Shown: piece after piece, positions 8,343 to 17,921 of the stretch
Layout of the letters: every line of letters starts with the position of its first letter
Position numbering within the stretch: the stretch's first letter is position 1
Position numbers and translations under genes: made by a program
Source of the DNA: an uncultured Muribaculaceae bacterium
GTDB lineage: Bacteria; Bacteroidota; Bacteroidia; Bacteroidales; Muribaculaceae
NCBI GenBank assembly: GCA_910584665.1
Contig: CAJUBL010000009.1
Span: 1-57,528, forward strand
Length of the DNA: 57,528 nucleotides
Direction of reading: 5' to 3'
The notes under the pieces: model-generated
The model's input: the letters and a program-made list of their open reading frames with translations, nothing else
Told to the model about the DNA's origin: nothing
The model's database searches: none

Positions 8343-8915
8343 ATGAATATAGTGATCTTCGGAGCTCCGGGCTGTGGCAAAGGTACGCAGAGTGAGCGTC
8401 TTATCGACCGTTATGGCTTTTATCATATATCGACAGGCGAACTGCTGCGTGATCATATCGCACGCAAGACGCCGTTGGGTATCACCGCCGACAGGTATAT
8501 ATCGCAAGGCCATCTGATTCCCGATGATCTCATGCTGTCTATTATAGACGAACTACTTGACAGTGACGGTGTAAAGGGTAAAAATGTTATTTTTGACGGT
8601 TTCCCCCGCACTGTAAAACAGGCCGAGGAACTTGAAAAACTACTCGATAAACGTGGCGCCGCAGTCGATACCGTGATCGGTCTTGAGGTGCCTGATGAGG
8701 AGCTTATAGCACGTCTCATAAACCGTGGCAAGGAGTCTGGCCGTGCCGACGACAATATCGACACCATCAAGGAGCGCCTGTCGGTTTATCACACCCAGAC
8801 TCAGCCCCTGCGCAAGTACTACGAGAACCGTGGCAACTACAAGTCGATCAACGGTTCGCGTGCTGTCGATGAAATTTTTGCAGAGATTGCCGGTCATATC
8901 GACAGCCTTGGCTGA
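8343..8915 (+). CDS. adk: Adenylate kinase
   Basis: It interconverts 2 ADP with ATP and AMP. It has 190 residues, the short form with a small LID rather than the long zinc-finger LID. The P-loop GAPGCGKGTQ, the AMP-binding HISTGELLRDHI, the FDGFPRT motif and GRADDN in the LID are all present. An AGGAGAGG ribosome site precedes the ATG, stronger than most genes here. The gene ends before a bidirectional terminator at 9019. Confidence 0.96.
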   Translation: MNIVIFGAPGCGKGTQSERLIDRYGFYHISTGELLRDHIARKTPLGITADRYISQGHLIPDDLMLSIIDELLDSDGVKGKNVIFDGFPRTVKQAEELEKLLDKRGAAVDTVIGLEVPDEELIARLINRGKESGRADDNIDTIKERLSVYHTQTQPLRKYYENRGNYKSINGSRAVDEIFAEIAGHIDSLG

Positions 8916-9018
8916 CCGACACCCCGGTATGTTTATTCTTAGGACCGGTTCGACAATATTTGTTAACGTCTCTTAAGACTGGATAGCGAAATATTGTTTA
9001 TCGGGTCGTTTCTATACA

Positions 9019-9059
9019 AAAATCAGGAGCCTTATATTGGAAAGATAGCTCCTGATTTT
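9019..9059. terminator. Bidirectional terminator between adk and the fecR gene
   Basis: A perfect 12-bp inverted repeat (9019-9030 with 9048-9059) with AAAA/TTTT ends and a 17-base loop lies between two convergent genes. It can end both the adk transcript and the minus-strand sigma/fecR transcript. Confidence 0.85.
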
Positions 9060-9078
9060 CTTTTTACATACTGTCGGT

Positions 9079-10110
9079 TCAGTTGCGTGGAGATATGCGT
9101 ACGATATCAATGCGTGAGCCGTCGGCCTGGTTTACGTCGACGGATGTGGCACATGTTATGGGAGCGATAAGCTGTAGCATCTCAATGATCTCGCTTATGT
9201 TATCCTGTTTTATTGTAATGTGGTATTTTGATTGGGAGAGTCGGGGATCAATATCAAACTGTACATTGTATATGTGAGACAGGCGGGTACATATGTCGGT
9301 GAGTGAATTGTTGTCGAATATAAGCACACCGTCGCGCCATGAGCAGAAATGGTCTATGTCGGTGGCCTGGGATAGTACGGGCTTGCCGCAGTCGAAGCAT
9401 AGATGTTGCCCGGGTGCCATGACTATCTCGTTGCCGCCTGTCGTGACATCCACTTTGCCGTTAACGAGGGTTACGGCCGGGTCATGGGTGTATGCGTTGA
9501 CATTGAACCGTGTGCCTGTCGCTGTTATCGATGTGCCGTTGGCTACGACGGTGAAAGGATCGGCAGGATCAGATTTTACCTCGAAGAAAGCCTCACCTCG
9601 GAGTCTGACAATGCGTCCCGACTGCATTCCGGGCAGGTAGGATATGGTACTGTTGGCGTTCAGCCATACCTCCGACCCGTCGGGCAGGGTAGATCTGCTG
9701 GTACATCCGTAGGATGTTGATATTTCGACAGGTATGTTACCGGAGGCTGAGCCGTTGCTGTACAGGTATGAGTATATGGCAATGGATACAATCGAAATTA
9801 CCGCAGCCGCGGCAACTCCTCCGCATATACGCAGAAAGTTCGAGATCCATGAGCGCCTGCGGGAGTGTATGCCGGCACGTGAAAGCACGCGGCGCTCGGC
9901 CCTGTCGGAGTCTATGCAGTGAGAGGGGAAAGCCGGGTGGATGGCTTCCCATATATCCTGTTGTCTGAAGAAATACTGACGGTTTTGCGGAGACTTTTTG
10001 ATCCATTTCAACAGTTCTTCGGTTTCAACCCTGTCAAGTTCTTTGGCGAAGTATCGGGCTATCAGATCGTTAATGTTGTCGGTTGAGTTGTATTCGAGAT
10101 CCATGGCCAT
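9079..10110 (-). CDS. FecR-type anti-sigma factor (PUL 1)
   Basis: A single-pass inner-membrane regulator of 343 residues that would hold the neighbouring ECF sigma factor inactive until a TonB-dependent receptor signals. The cytoplasmic part (about 1-85) is followed by one membrane helix (about 90-112, with VAAAAVISIVSIAIYSYLY). The periplasmic FecR domain shows TLPDGSEVWLNANSTISYL, RLRGEAFFEV and FTVVANGTSITATGTRFNV. The C-terminal part resembles the STN-interacting DUF4974 module (IFDNNSLTDICTRLSHIYNV). It lies 6 bp behind the sigma gene and divergent from a SusC with an STN domain, its probable partner. The start is 10110 or 10104. Confidence 0.9.
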   Translation of the reverse strand: MAMDLEYNSTDNINDLIARYFAKELDRVETEELLKWIKKSPQNRQYFFRQQDIWEAIHPAFPSHCIDSDRAERRVLSRAGIHSRRRSWISNFLRICGGVAAAAVISIVSIAIYSYLYSNGSASGNIPVEISTSYGCTSRSTLPDGSEVWLNANSTISYLPGMQSGRIVRLRGEAFFEVKSDPADPFTVVANGTSITATGTRFNVNAYTHDPAVTLVNGKVDVTTGGNEIVMAPGQHLCFDCGKPVLSQATDIDHFCSWRDGVLIFDNNSLTDICTRLSHIYNVQFDIDPRLSQSKYHITIKQDNISEIIEMLQLIAPITCATSVDVNQADGSRIDIVRISPRN

Positions 10111-10116
10111 GAGTTT

Positions 10117-10713
10117 TTAGAGTGAGCTGATATAGGATGACGCAACGATGATTATATATTTGAAACGGTCGATTTTAGAATGCAGAATTTTCATAGCCTT
10201 GTTTATGCGTGACTCGACCGTGCGTAGCGAAATGCCCAGCTTAGCTGCTATTTCGTGATGTTTTAGCCGGTCGATACGGCTAAAGAGGAGAGTCTGTCTC
10301 ACATCGGGATCAAGCCCTTTGATGGCGTCGTTCAGAGCTTGGTTGAGTTCGGAATAAAACATGTGGTCTTCGGGAGAAAGCGACATTATCTGTTCATTCA
10401 GCGAGGCCATATATTTATCTTTGACCTTTTGCCGTCTAAGCTCGTTGAGAGCGAGATTGTGTACGAGTGAGATGAGATAGGTGCGTATCGAAGAATGTAT
10501 CTTTATGTTCCTGCGCTCGGCCCAAACTTTGACAAATGCATCCTGGACGATGTCCTCACATATATGCAAGTCGTTGATATACCGCGCGGTGAATTGGACA
10601 AGATTGTCATAGTACAGATGGAAAATCTTGACAAAAGCCTCGTGACTGTCGCATTTCAGTGCGGCAATCAGCAACTGCTCGTTATTAAGGTCAGCGATAG
10701 GCATGTGAATCAA
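10117..10713 (-). CDS. ECF RNA polymerase sigma factor (PUL 1)
   Basis: A sigma-70 family factor of 198 residues with only regions 2 and 4. Region 2 shows FTARYINDLHICEDIVQDAFVKVWAERR, and region 4 the helix-turn-helix KHHEIAAKLGISLRTVESRINKAMKIL. It probably directs transcription of the divergent susC-like operon when released by FecR. The start is ATG 10713 or the internal ATG at 10704. The linker to susC is 141 bp and contains an AAAATT-TTCG-AATTTT palindrome at 10782-10797. Confidence 0.92.
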   Translation of the reverse strand: MIHMPIADLNNEQLLIAALKCDSHEAFVKIFHLYYDNLVQFTARYINDLHICEDIVQDAFVKVWAERRNIKIHSSIRTYLISLVHNLALNELRRQKVKDKYMASLNEQIMSLSPEDHMFYSELNQALNDAIKGLDPDVRQTLLFSRIDRLKHHEIAAKLGISLRTVESRINKAMKILHSKIDRFKYIIIVASSYISSL

Positions 10714-10781
10714 AATTGCGGTGAAATTAGAAATAAATGTTTATCCGTCAAAGTGGTTTAAAGAAAAAGTTTATATGAGTT

Positions 10782-10797
10782 AAAATTTTCGAATTTT
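10782..10797. promoter_or_regulatory. Palindrome in the divergent sigma/susC control region
   Basis: AAAATT and AATTTT flank a TTCG tetraloop halfway between the divergent sigma gene and susC. It could be an operator or part of the ECF-dependent promoter. I see no standard TTTG/TAnnTTTG promoter for susC, which is consistent with use of an ECF sigma but does not prove it. Confidence 0.3.
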
Positions 10798-10854
10798 GTG
10801 ATGTGGTTTTTCATAATGAAAGTGTCAATAGGTTATAGGAACATAAAATGAACC

Positions 10855-13800
10855 ATGAAAAATCAATCATTAACAGTTATGGACAATCCGACAAACCTAC
10901 CATTGTTGCGGCGTATGACGTTTAGCGCCATGCGGGTGGTGATGGTTCTGGTGCTTATGTGTGCGGTGGCGCCCGCATGGGCCAATGGTGGAAAAGTTAC
11001 CATCAGTTTAAACGAGGTGACACTTGACAAAGCGTTGAGTGAAATTGAAAAGCAGACGGGCTATCGTTTTTTCTACAGTCACGATATCATAGACCCGTCT
11101 GTCAAAGTGACTGTCAAGGCCGAGAAGGAGCCGGTGGCTTCGGTGCTTGACAGGCTTCTTGCTCCGCATGGGATAGGCTATGTGATAAAGAAAGACCGCA
11201 TAGCACTGACCCGTACCTCGGAGAAACCCGCCGGAAAAGTTCCGGCCTCAAATGCGGCCAGGCCGGCTTCGAAAAATGTGGTGACCGTACAGGGTACGGT
11301 CACCGATGATTCGGGTGAGCCTCTGGTCGGAGTCTCGGTTGTAGGTAATAATGGTGTGGGCGGGGTTATCACCGACGCTGTCGGTAATTATTCTATTGAT
11401 GTGCCGGTGGGAACACAGCTCACGTTTTCGTATGTGGGCTGCACCCCGGTGGCAAAGAAGATTGCTGACGGGAACAGCCTCAATGTGGCGTTGGTCGAAA
11501 GCGGCGCGACGCTTGGCGAAGTTGTCGTGGTGGGCTACGGCCAGCAGAAAAAGAGCAGTGTGGTTTCATCGATAAGCACTGTCAAGGCGTCGGAGCTTAC
11601 AGTAAAGACTTCCAACCTTATGACCGGCATAGCCGGCAAGCTGTCTGGTGTGATAGCTGTTCAACGTTCGGGCGAGCCGGGTAATGACGGGGCCGCCTTC
11701 TATATACGCGGCCAGAGTTCATATGCCGGCGGCACTAATCCGCTGGTGCTTGTTGACGGTATACCCCGGTCAATGCGCGATCTTGATGTGGATGAGATCG
11801 AGACTTTCACCGTGCTTAAGGATGCCGCGGCTACGGCTGTATATGGTGCCGAAGGTGCTAACGGAGTTGTCCTTATCACCACTAAGCGCGGTAAAGTGCA
11901 GAAGGTACAGGTAGATGTGTCGGCTCAGTTCAATATAGTACAGCCTACCCGTATGCAGCGTTTCCTTTCGTCATACGATTATCTCAGCCTGTATGACGAA
12001 GCCCGCTGGAATGATCTCGGAAACCCTACGCGGTTTACTCCCGAAACGTCGGAGACCGTGCTCGATTATTACAGAACCGGAATTGATCCCGACCTCTATC
12101 CTAATACCGACTGGACGGATCTGCTTAAGAATCAGACCTACAGCCAACGTTATACGGTGAGTGTTCGCGGCGGATCGGAGCGTGTGCGTTATTTTGCCTC
12201 TGGAATGTACTACGATGAGGACGGAATATTCAAGTCGAACACAGTCGACGACTATAATTCAAATATCGGTCTCCAGCGTTTCAATCTCCGGTCAAATATA
12301 GATATGGACCTGACGAGCACCACATTGCTCTCGCTTGACATGAGCGGTCAGTATATGCGCCGCAACAATCCCGGGGTAGGTACGGATGAAATCTTTTCGG
12401 CCATTAACCGTTTCCCGGTGCATGTAATACCTATGATATACTCTGACGGGACATTCTCGGATATACAGACTGGCGGATTCGGACTTGACAACCAGCCGTA
12501 CAACATGTTAAACAACAGCGGTTATATCAAGACATGGGGCGCTTACCTGCAGACCAAGCTTACCATTGACCAGAAACTCGATTTCATCACACAGGGCCTG
12601 TCGGTCAAGGGAATAGTAAGTTTTGACGCCGATTTCGCATCGTCCATGCAACGCAGCAAGACGCCTGAAACCTACTCGGCGCTGCGCCGTGAGGGAGATG
12701 AGCTGATCTACCAGCAGGTAAAACACGGTACGGCACTGACCAATCCTTGGAACAGCGGTACATCGGGCCAGAAAAAGATCTATCTTGAGGCATCGCTTAA
12801 CTATAACCGTAAGTTCAGCAGTGTACATGATGTTACGGGACTGGTGCTGTATATGCAGAAGGAGAACCAGTATCAGAATGTATCGGATCTCCAGTTGCTG
12901 CCTTACCGCAAGCAGAGCGTCGTAGCCCGTGCATCGTATGCCTATGATACCCGTTACATGATAGAGGCCAGTGTGGGTATGACCGGTTCGGAAAACTTTG
13001 CCCGTAACCACCGCTGGGGTGTTTTTCCCGCTGTGGGAGTGGCGTGGTATGTGAGCCATGAGAAATTCATGGAGAGTCTGAATCCGACACTCAGCACTTT
13101 CAAACTCAGGGCTTCGTACGGTATCACTGGTAATGACGACATAGGCAGTAATCGTTTTCCTTACCGTGGCAGCGTCAACACCGATGCTCCCGGATATAAT
13201 CTGGGCTTGTCGCCTGGAGCGGGCGGCGGTGAGACGAACTGGGTTGGAACGGGTATCGTCGAGGGAGCTATCGCTATGCCCACACTGACCTGGGAAAAAG
13301 AGAAGAAGCTCAATGCCGGTATCGACCTTGGTCTTTTCAACGGGCGCATCCAGCTGTCGGCCGACTATTTCTACAACCGTCGTGAGGATATCCTGCTGCA
13401 GCGCCGCACTATTCTCGACACCTCGGGCATGCGCAATCCGCCATACCAGAACTATGGTATTATGGACAACCGTGGATTTGATGCCAATATCACTCTCCGT
13501 CAGAATTTCGGAGATTTCACTTTGTCGGCATTGGGAAACATGACATTCGCGCGCAACAAAGTGGTGGAGTATGACGAGGTACCTCCGCGCTATGACTATC
13601 AGCGTGTGACCGGCTATCAGCTCGGCAAGCCATGGCTTTACATAGCCGACGGACTTTACACACCCGATGACTTCATTGTCACCACCAATCCCGATAACGG
13701 AGCGAAGCTGTATACACTCAAAGACGGTTATCCCACACCGGCGGCCAATGTGCAGCCCGGTGATATCAAGTACCGTGACTTAAACAATGACGGCGTCATC

Positions 13801-14340
13801 AATACGTATGACCGTACGGTTGAACATGGATATTATGGAGAGACGCCCGAGATAGTGTATGGTTTCGGTCTGAACGCCGAGTGGAAAGGTTTTTTTGTAG
13901 GCGTGTTCTTTCAGGGAGCGGCTCATGCTTCGCAGACGTTGAATAATTACGGATCGATAATGCCGTTCAGTGTGAGCAAGAATGCCTCGTCGGCCAGATC
14001 GTTGCTCGCAGACCGATGGAGTGCCAATGACCCGTATAATCAGAATGTATTGTATCCGCGCGTTCATAGCGGCGAGTTCAGCTATAACAATTACGACAGC
14101 ACCTGGTGGCGCCGTAACTCTGATTTTCTGCGATTCAAGAACCTGGAGGTGGGATATGAATTCCCCAAAAAATTGCTGAGAAAAATCAATCTGACCAATC
14201 TACGTATCTATTTTCAGGGAGACAATCTGGCCGTATGGGATAATATAAAATACTGGGATCCGGAACTGAACCAATGGTCAACGGGTAGCACATACCCGCT
14301 TAACCGCACTTATACAATAGGTCTTAACGTAACCATCTAA
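10855..14340 (+). CDS. SusC/RagA TonB-dependent receptor with STN signalling domain
   Basis: An outer-membrane receptor of 1161 residues that would import a glycan fragment with its SusD lid and signal its presence. After a signal peptide (core about residues 27-42, cut near AWA) comes an STN domain (about 47-105, with LNEVTLDKALSEIEKQTGYRF). A carboxypeptidase-D-like repeat (about 143-215) follows, then the plug with the SusC signature PLVLVDGIP and VLKDAAATAVYGAEGANGV. A 22-stranded barrel forms the rest. The STN domain marks it as the transducer for the FecR/sigma pair next door. ATG codons at residues 9 and 21 could also be used. SusD starts 18 bp downstream. Confidence 0.95.
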   Translation: MKNQSLTVMDNPTNLPLLRRMTFSAMRVVMVLVLMCAVAPAWANGGKVTISLNEVTLDKALSEIEKQTGYRFFYSHDIIDPSVKVTVKAEKEPVASVLDRLLAPHGIGYVIKKDRIALTRTSEKPAGKVPASNAARPASKNVVTVQGTVTDDSGEPLVGVSVVGNNGVGGVITDAVGNYSIDVPVGTQLTFSYVGCTPVAKKIADGNSLNVALVESGATLGEVVVVGYGQQKKSSVVSSISTVKASELTVKTSNLMTGIAGKLSGVIAVQRSGEPGNDGAAFYIRGQSSYAGGTNPLVLVDGIPRSMRDLDVDEIETFTVLKDAAATAVYGAEGANGVVLITTKRGKVQKVQVDVSAQFNIVQPTRMQRFLSSYDYLSLYDEARWNDLGNPTRFTPETSETVLDYYRTGIDPDLYPNTDWTDLLKNQTYSQRYTVSVRGGSERVRYFASGMYYDEDGIFKSNTVDDYNSNIGLQRFNLRSNIDMDLTSTTLLSLDMSGQYMRRNNPGVGTDEIFSAINRFPVHVIPMIYSDGTFSDIQTGGFGLDNQPYNMLNNSGYIKTWGAYLQTKLTIDQKLDFITQGLSVKGIVSFDADFASSMQRSKTPETYSALRREGDELIYQQVKHGTALTNPWNSGTSGQKKIYLEASLNYNRKFSSVHDVTGLVLYMQKENQYQNVSDLQLLPYRKQSVVARASYAYDTRYMIEASVGMTGSENFARNHRWGVFPAVGVAWYVSHEKFMESLNPTLSTFKLRASYGITGNDDIGSNRFPYRGSVNTDAPGYNLGLSPGAGGGETNWVGTGIVEGAIAMPTLTWEKEKKLNAGIDLGLFNGRIQLSADYFYNRREDILLQRRTILDTSGMRNPPYQNYGIMDNRGFDANITLRQNFGDFTLSALGNMTFARNKVVEYDEVPPRYDYQRVTGYQLGKPWLYIADGLYTPDDFIVTTNPDNGAKLYTLKDGYPTPAANVQPGDIKYRDLNNDGVINTYDRTVEHGYYGETPEIVYGFGLNAEWKGFFVGVFFQGAAHASQTLNNYGSIMPFSVSKNASSARSLLADRWSANDPYNQNVLYPRVHSGEFSYNNYDSTWWRRNSDFLRFKNLEVGYEFPKKLLRKINLTNLRIYFQGDNLAVWDNIKYWDPELNQWSTGSTYPLNRTYTIGLNVTI

Positions 14341-14358
14341 CCGAATCAAACTGAAAAA

Positions 14359-16287
14359 ATGAAAAAGATAATATCCAATATACTGCTTGGCGGTGTTATA
14401 GCCGTAACGGCGTTTGTACCGTGTTCGTGCAGTGACTATCTCGACGTGTCGGATGAGGTTACTCAGAATCTTACCGTCGAGGAGGTGTTCGAGAATCCGG
14501 GCTATGCACGCCGCTGGCACGCCGGGCTGTTCAATTGTATCTCGAGATACGATAATTCGTCATCGGCTGCCAACAACGGTTTTACCGGAATATGGTGCCA
14601 TATATCGGGTGAGACTCTTGTTACATCGGGAACTCTCGCACAGGTTATGGTGTCGGGTTTCAATGCCGGTGATGCAGGCTGGGGACAGCGCTGGTCCAAG
14701 CTGTACACACAGATACGCGATGCGTATGTTTTCATTGACAATGTGCATGTGATAGGGTCGGTAACCGATAAGGAGACGCTTACTGAGGAGGAGGTGCTGC
14801 GTATGCGCGCTGAGGCTAAGTTTCTTATCGCTTACAGCTATTTCTCGCTGTATGAGCTTTACGGTCCGGTTCCGTTTCTTGGCGGTGCTGTGGCTGTAGA
14901 TGATCCCAATCTCGATTTTGCCCGTACTCCCAACGATGAATTCCTCACGCAGGTTGACAATATGCTCAGAGAGGTGATAGAGTCGGGTGATCTCCCAGAG
15001 ACGCTTGTCGTTAAGGAAGATATATCCGGCAATGACCGTTATCGGCTCAGCGAGATAGTACGGCCTACAAAGACCGCTGCTCTTGCGCTGAGGGCCAAGA
15101 TGTGGGTCTATGCCGCCTCACCGTTATTCAACGGCGGGTATGATGAGGCCCTTGAGATTACCAATACCGACGGCCGCCGTATATTTACTGTTGCCGACAG
15201 GACCAAATGGGAAAAAGCCCGTGAATGCCTGGAGGATCTTTTGGCCGATGCCGACAGTAAGGGACATAAACTCTATGAGGTAAACGGCAGTGACGGGAAA
15301 CTTGATCCCCACCGCTCGATTTATGAGCTTTTCCAGAGCTATAACGATGAGATCCTGTGGGCCACAGGTTACAATGACTATAGTCATGAGGGATGGCTTG
15401 AAAACAATACGTGGCCGCGCAGCATGCCTAATGGTTGGGCCAATATATGCGTTACCCAGAATACCGTTGATGCTTTCTTTGACGTAAACGGCCTTGCAAT
15501 CGACGATCCCGGCACGGTATATAATCCCACCGGTTTCCATGATATGGCCAATCCCACCAATGAGAAAAAGCTTGTGGACTGGAATATCCACGGTATGTAT
15601 GTGAACCGAGAGCCACGTTTCTATGCCGGAGTGACATATGAAGGCAAGGGGTGGTATATAGAGCCGTGGCGTGATTATAAGGTAGAGTGGGCCAAGGGTG
15701 AGAATGCCGATAACAGTTCGGCCAGTTCGCCGCGCACGGGATACCTTCTTGCCAAATACAACAATCGTTCAATCCTGCCCGTGGGTGACCATATCAGGGA
15801 ATGGGCCCGGCCGTCGATACTTTTCCGTCTGGCCGACTTCTATCTCTACTATGCTGAGGTGCTTAACGAGATAGATCCGTCCAATCCCGATATCATAACA
15901 TATCTTGATAAGGTGAGACATCGTGCGGGTATTCCGGGCTATAAGGAGCTGAGAGAACGTGGTATGAAAGATATAATCGGAGATCAGGACAAGCAGCGCA
16001 AAGCTATACATCATGAACGTAGGGTGGAACTTTTTGCCGAGGGACAGCGATACTTCGACGTGCGCCGCTGGATGGTGTGCGATGCCGGTCAGGAAGGAGA
16101 CCAGACCGTAATATGGGGTATGAATATGAACGGTGACCGATGGAAAAACTATCAGCCGGGACCGTATTATGACCGTACGGTGATAGAGCGCAGGGCATGG
16201 CGCCGCGCTATGTACCTGTTCCCGATTCCCGACAGCGAGATACAGAAGAGCAAGAACCGTCTGCTGGTACAGAATCCGTTATGGTAA
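14359..16287 (+). CDS. SusD/RagB glycan-binding lipoprotein
   Basis: An outer-membrane lipoprotein of 642 residues that caps SusC and binds the glycan. The signal peptide ends in a lipobox with Cys24 (CSDYLDVS). The N-terminal SusD-like tetratricopeptide region has RMRAEAKFLIAYSYFSLYELYGPVPFL. The C-terminal RagB domain has LRLADFYLYYAEVLNE-type sequence, then HERRVELFAEGQRYFDVRRW and YLFPIPDSEIQKS. At 642 residues it is on the long side for the family. It is translated with SusC and followed by a hairpin at 16315. Confidence 0.95.
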   Translation: MKKIISNILLGGVIAVTAFVPCSCSDYLDVSDEVTQNLTVEEVFENPGYARRWHAGLFNCISRYDNSSSAANNGFTGIWCHISGETLVTSGTLAQVMVSGFNAGDAGWGQRWSKLYTQIRDAYVFIDNVHVIGSVTDKETLTEEEVLRMRAEAKFLIAYSYFSLYELYGPVPFLGGAVAVDDPNLDFARTPNDEFLTQVDNMLREVIESGDLPETLVVKEDISGNDRYRLSEIVRPTKTAALALRAKMWVYAASPLFNGGYDEALEITNTDGRRIFTVADRTKWEKARECLEDLLADADSKGHKLYEVNGSDGKLDPHRSIYELFQSYNDEILWATGYNDYSHEGWLENNTWPRSMPNGWANICVTQNTVDAFFDVNGLAIDDPGTVYNPTGFHDMANPTNEKKLVDWNIHGMYVNREPRFYAGVTYEGKGWYIEPWRDYKVEWAKGENADNSSASSPRTGYLLAKYNNRSILPVGDHIREWARPSILFRLADFYLYYAEVLNEIDPSNPDIITYLDKVRHRAGIPGYKELRERGMKDIIGDQDKQRKAIHHERRVELFAEGQRYFDVRRWMVCDAGQEGDQTVIWGMNMNGDRWKNYQPGPYYDRTVIERRAWRRAMYLFPIPDSEIQKSKNRLLVQNPLW

Positions 16288-16314
16288 TAATGGTAATTAA
16301 AGATTGTTGAACTT

Positions 16315-16365
16315 TTCGGGCGGCATGGCTGCCATATGTACAGGCAAGCGGTCTTGCCGCCCGAA
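16315..16365 (+). other. Intercistronic hairpin after susD
   Basis: TTCGGGCGGCA (16315-16325) pairs with TGCCGCCCGAA (16355-16365), 11 bp with a 29-base loop that may itself fold (GCC/GGC). No T-run follows, so it is more likely an mRNA-stability or partial-termination element separating high susCD expression from the enzymes than a full terminator. Confidence 0.6.
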
Positions 16366-16380
16366 TTACCTGAATTTAAT

Positions 16381-17910
16381 ATGATACTTAAACATATTGT
16401 TCCGATACTTTTTATTTTCATGACTGCGTTTGTTTCCTGTTCATCAGGTAATTCGGATGTCGATGAGCCGACCCCTGCCGATGGAACTGTGATAACATTG
16501 AAGAAAGATGTGACAAGCCTGCTACGTAATCCGTGTATGGGATGGGGTCTTTATGAGGAGGGTCTCGACGGAATATGCGATGCCGACAAATACTGGTCGG
16601 CTCAAAGTGATGTTGCCAACAGGTATGGATCGTTCTTCTATATGCGTTACCGGTGGTCTGATCTGGAACCTGATGAGGGCCGTTACGCCTGGATCTATGA
16701 CGAGAACTACAAAAAACTTGTCAAGGGAGCTCTTGACCGAGGTCTTAAACTTGCATTCCGTTTTATGTTTGATGCACGTAGCAGTCAGGGTAAGGGATGT
16801 ACGCCCGACTATGTGCGTGAGGCCGGAGCCAAAGGTTATTATAATAATGAGAATCTTTATTGGTCTCCATATCCCGATGATCCTGTATTCCTGTCTAAAC
16901 TTGAAAAGTTCCTCAAGGCATTTGCCGCGGAGTATGACAATCCCGCCATTGTTGACTTTATCGACGGATATGGTTTGGGAATCTGGGGCGAGGCCTGGTA
17001 TATAATCTGGCCCGACGGCTCGACGCAGGAACATAAAAACGAGGCTATGCGCAAGATACTTCAGCTATATGCCGGCTGCTTCAGGAATGTGAACCTGATA
17101 CTCAACCTTGGAGGCGAGCTTGGACATGAACTGGAGACCCGCTATGCGTATGAGGAAAACGGATATGGATTCCGCCGCGACGGTCTCGGCAGCATGTATT
17201 TCACTGAAGGTGACCAGAACATGGCCCGCCAGATGTATGGCCGTACGTTGCTTATCGGAGAGGCATGTTACTGGGCCGTGGGCCGTGAGAATGTCCCTGA
17301 CGATTTCAAGCCGTGGGAGAATAACGATGAGGGAGCCTTTGACAGTCGCTATAAGCCGGGCAATACATGGAAAGATGTATATTATCTTACCCTGGAGGAT
17401 GTGTATAATTTCCATTTCAACACGCTCGATCTGCGTGAGGCCGGAGATTCGCGCAATTGGCTGAAATACGCGCCTGATATGGTCCAGAAGTTTATAGAAA
17501 AAGGTGGATACCGGCTGTTCCCCGAGCGTATAGTCCTGCCGTCGGCGGCGAAGGCCGGCACTGCAGTCGAGGCTGTGCATCAGTGGGTCAACGACGGTAC
17601 AGGGTATCTGCCCAACAATATGCGTAACTGGAATTTCAAGTATAAGCCTGCTTTTGCTCTTGTCGACAGCAATGATAAGGTGGTGAAAGTGTGGGTTGAC
17701 GATGATGCCGAACCATCGACATGGCTTGGCGGCAAATCGTATGAGTATAAAAAATCGCTCTCGCTCAGTTATGTGCTTCCAGGAAAGTATAGATGGGCTG
17801 TTGCGATTGTGGACAAGACGAAAGATAACACTCCCGGCATACGTCTGGCTATAATGAATGACAGGAAAGTCGAGGGCTGGAGTGTGATAGGAGACGTGGT
17901 TGTCGAATAA
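16381..17910 (+). CDS. DUF4832/DUF4874-type glycoside-hydrolase-like lipoprotein
   Basis: A lipoprotein of 509 residues from ATG 16381 (MILKHIVPILFIFMTAFVSC, lipid Cys at 20). It begins with NPCMGWGLYEE, typical of DUF4874/DUF4832 proteins. A TIM-barrel core follows with two candidate catalytic acids: Glu204 in GIWGEAWY and Glu294 in LIGEACYW. Their 90-residue separation fits clan-A glycosidases. The C-terminal beta domain (about 400-509) fits DUF4832. I chose 16381 because an upstream ATG at 16336 adds residues encoded by the hairpin. The substrate is unknown. It probably acts at the cell surface or in the periplasm on the glycan bound by SusD. Confidence 0.75.
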   Translation: MILKHIVPILFIFMTAFVSCSSGNSDVDEPTPADGTVITLKKDVTSLLRNPCMGWGLYEEGLDGICDADKYWSAQSDVANRYGSFFYMRYRWSDLEPDEGRYAWIYDENYKKLVKGALDRGLKLAFRFMFDARSSQGKGCTPDYVREAGAKGYYNNENLYWSPYPDDPVFLSKLEKFLKAFAAEYDNPAIVDFIDGYGLGIWGEAWYIIWPDGSTQEHKNEAMRKILQLYAGCFRNVNLILNLGGELGHELETRYAYEENGYGFRRDGLGSMYFTEGDQNMARQMYGRTLLIGEACYWAVGRENVPDDFKPWENNDEGAFDSRYKPGNTWKDVYYLTLEDVYNFHFNTLDLREAGDSRNWLKYAPDMVQKFIEKGGYRLFPERIVLPSAAKAGTAVEAVHQWVNDGTGYLPNNMRNWNFKYKPAFALVDSNDKVVKVWVDDDAEPSTWLGGKSYEYKKSLSLSYVLPGKYRWAVAIVDKTKDNTPGIRLAIMNDRKVEGWSVIGDVVVE

Positions 17911-17921
17911 TATGTGATATT

